Positions 63,544 to 64,000 of a DNA stretch of 64,000 nt are shown here, piece by piece. The notes below the pieces were generated by a model. That model searched no databases. It worked only from the letters and a program-made list of their open reading frames with translations, and had not been told where the DNA came from. Made by a program: the position numbers and the translations under genes. Position 1 is the first letter of the stretch; every line of letters begins with the position of its first letter. Source of the DNA: Paragorgia papillata (lineage: Eukaryota; Cnidaria; Anthozoa; Scleralcyonacea; Coralliidae); the NCBI GenBank assembly GCA_035771165.1, contig JAWNZC010000470.1, forward strand, positions 1,334,001-1,398,000, given 5' to 3'.

Positions 63544-64000
63544 AAGGTTAATAAAATATGCATCTGACATTTAATGCAGTACTTAAATTCCTATGGCTTA
63601 TTAAAAGCTTAAATTGACATGGTGTCGTCGAGCTGGCCGCGTCGTAGATCGTAAGCTCCCTACTACTTTAATGGCAACGCTGTATTGTACTGAACAATAA
63701 ATATCGTTTCAAGGTATAGTGAAGAACCTTGTATTCACAATACAATTCAATCCTTCTGTTGCAACACGTTTGTCATAGAAATAATAGATATAGAATGCGT
63801 ACTTGATCACGAATCATGTCTCCACTTTTTTTCATGCGTGCCCTTATAAATCCGCCATATTGAATTTGACTAGGAGTGAAAACTAAATAGTATATACAAA
63901 GCTATATTAAAAGTTCTCAGTGTTTGTTGCCAAAAACTCACCAAAACGTTTGTCTTGCTGTCTGAAAATTATGTTCTTTAGTGATATACAGAACAAATGT
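63544..64000. other. Intergenic DNA to the window end
   Basis: CGCGTCGTAGATCGTAAGCT at 63639 onward pairs with 57242-57264 on the other side of the retrotransposon. GAACCTTGTATTCACAATAC at about 63725 is a short local repeat. No gene recognised. Confidence 0.35.

Overview
This is eukaryotic, animal DNA: AT-rich, intron-rich, packed with LINEs, SINEs, MITEs and microsatellites, and coding only in short exons with GT-AG borders. The domain mix (C-type lectin, MAM, discoidin/F5-8C, LamG, WSC-like, TLDc, EGF), the tyrosine-recombinase retrotransposon and the compact foldback MITEs suggest a marine invertebrate, most likely a cnidarian (anthozoan). The species call is inference. Region 1, 1-5900: non-coding. 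It holds a 34-bp palindromic minisatellite, LINE 3' ends and several MITEs. Region 2, 5901-51655, minus strand: one very large modular extracellular gene, or two adjacent ones. I placed 20 exons totalling 5670 coding bases (1890 codons). They read 5' to 3' as WSC-like, WSC-like, LamG, F5/8C, LamG, MAM first part, C-type lectin, MAM rest, WSC-like, C-type lectin, TLDc, EGF, F5/8C, LamG, C-type lectin. Every intron between domains is phase 1, and introns inside a domain are mostly phase 0, so each domain or domain pair is a symmetric cassette that can be skipped or shuffled without breaking frame. One C-type lectin cassette sits inside the MAM module. Neither the signal-peptide exon nor the stop-codon exon was found. 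The introns are filled with 5'-truncated LINEs that alternate with tetranucleotide microsatellites, hAT-like, MULE-like and foldback MITEs, 5S-derived SINEs and very long simple repeats. A decayed DUF3504 (Crypton-type recombinase) copy lies at 48449-49565. Region 3, 52200-55700: intergenic, with a 13-bp minisatellite, a possible Bcl-2-like fragment and MITEs. Region 4, 55828-57156, plus strand: an intact BTB-BACK protein whose C-terminus is a hydrophobic, probably membrane-spanning tail. Region 5, 57485-63543, plus strand: an almost complete Ngaro/PAT-type tyrosine-recombinase retrotransposon with SAP/zinc-finger Gag, RT-RNase H, and a recombinase interrupted by one frameshift. It carries split direct repeats in the order A1, ORFs, B1, A2, spacer, B2. 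The rest to 64000 is unannotated intergenic DNA.
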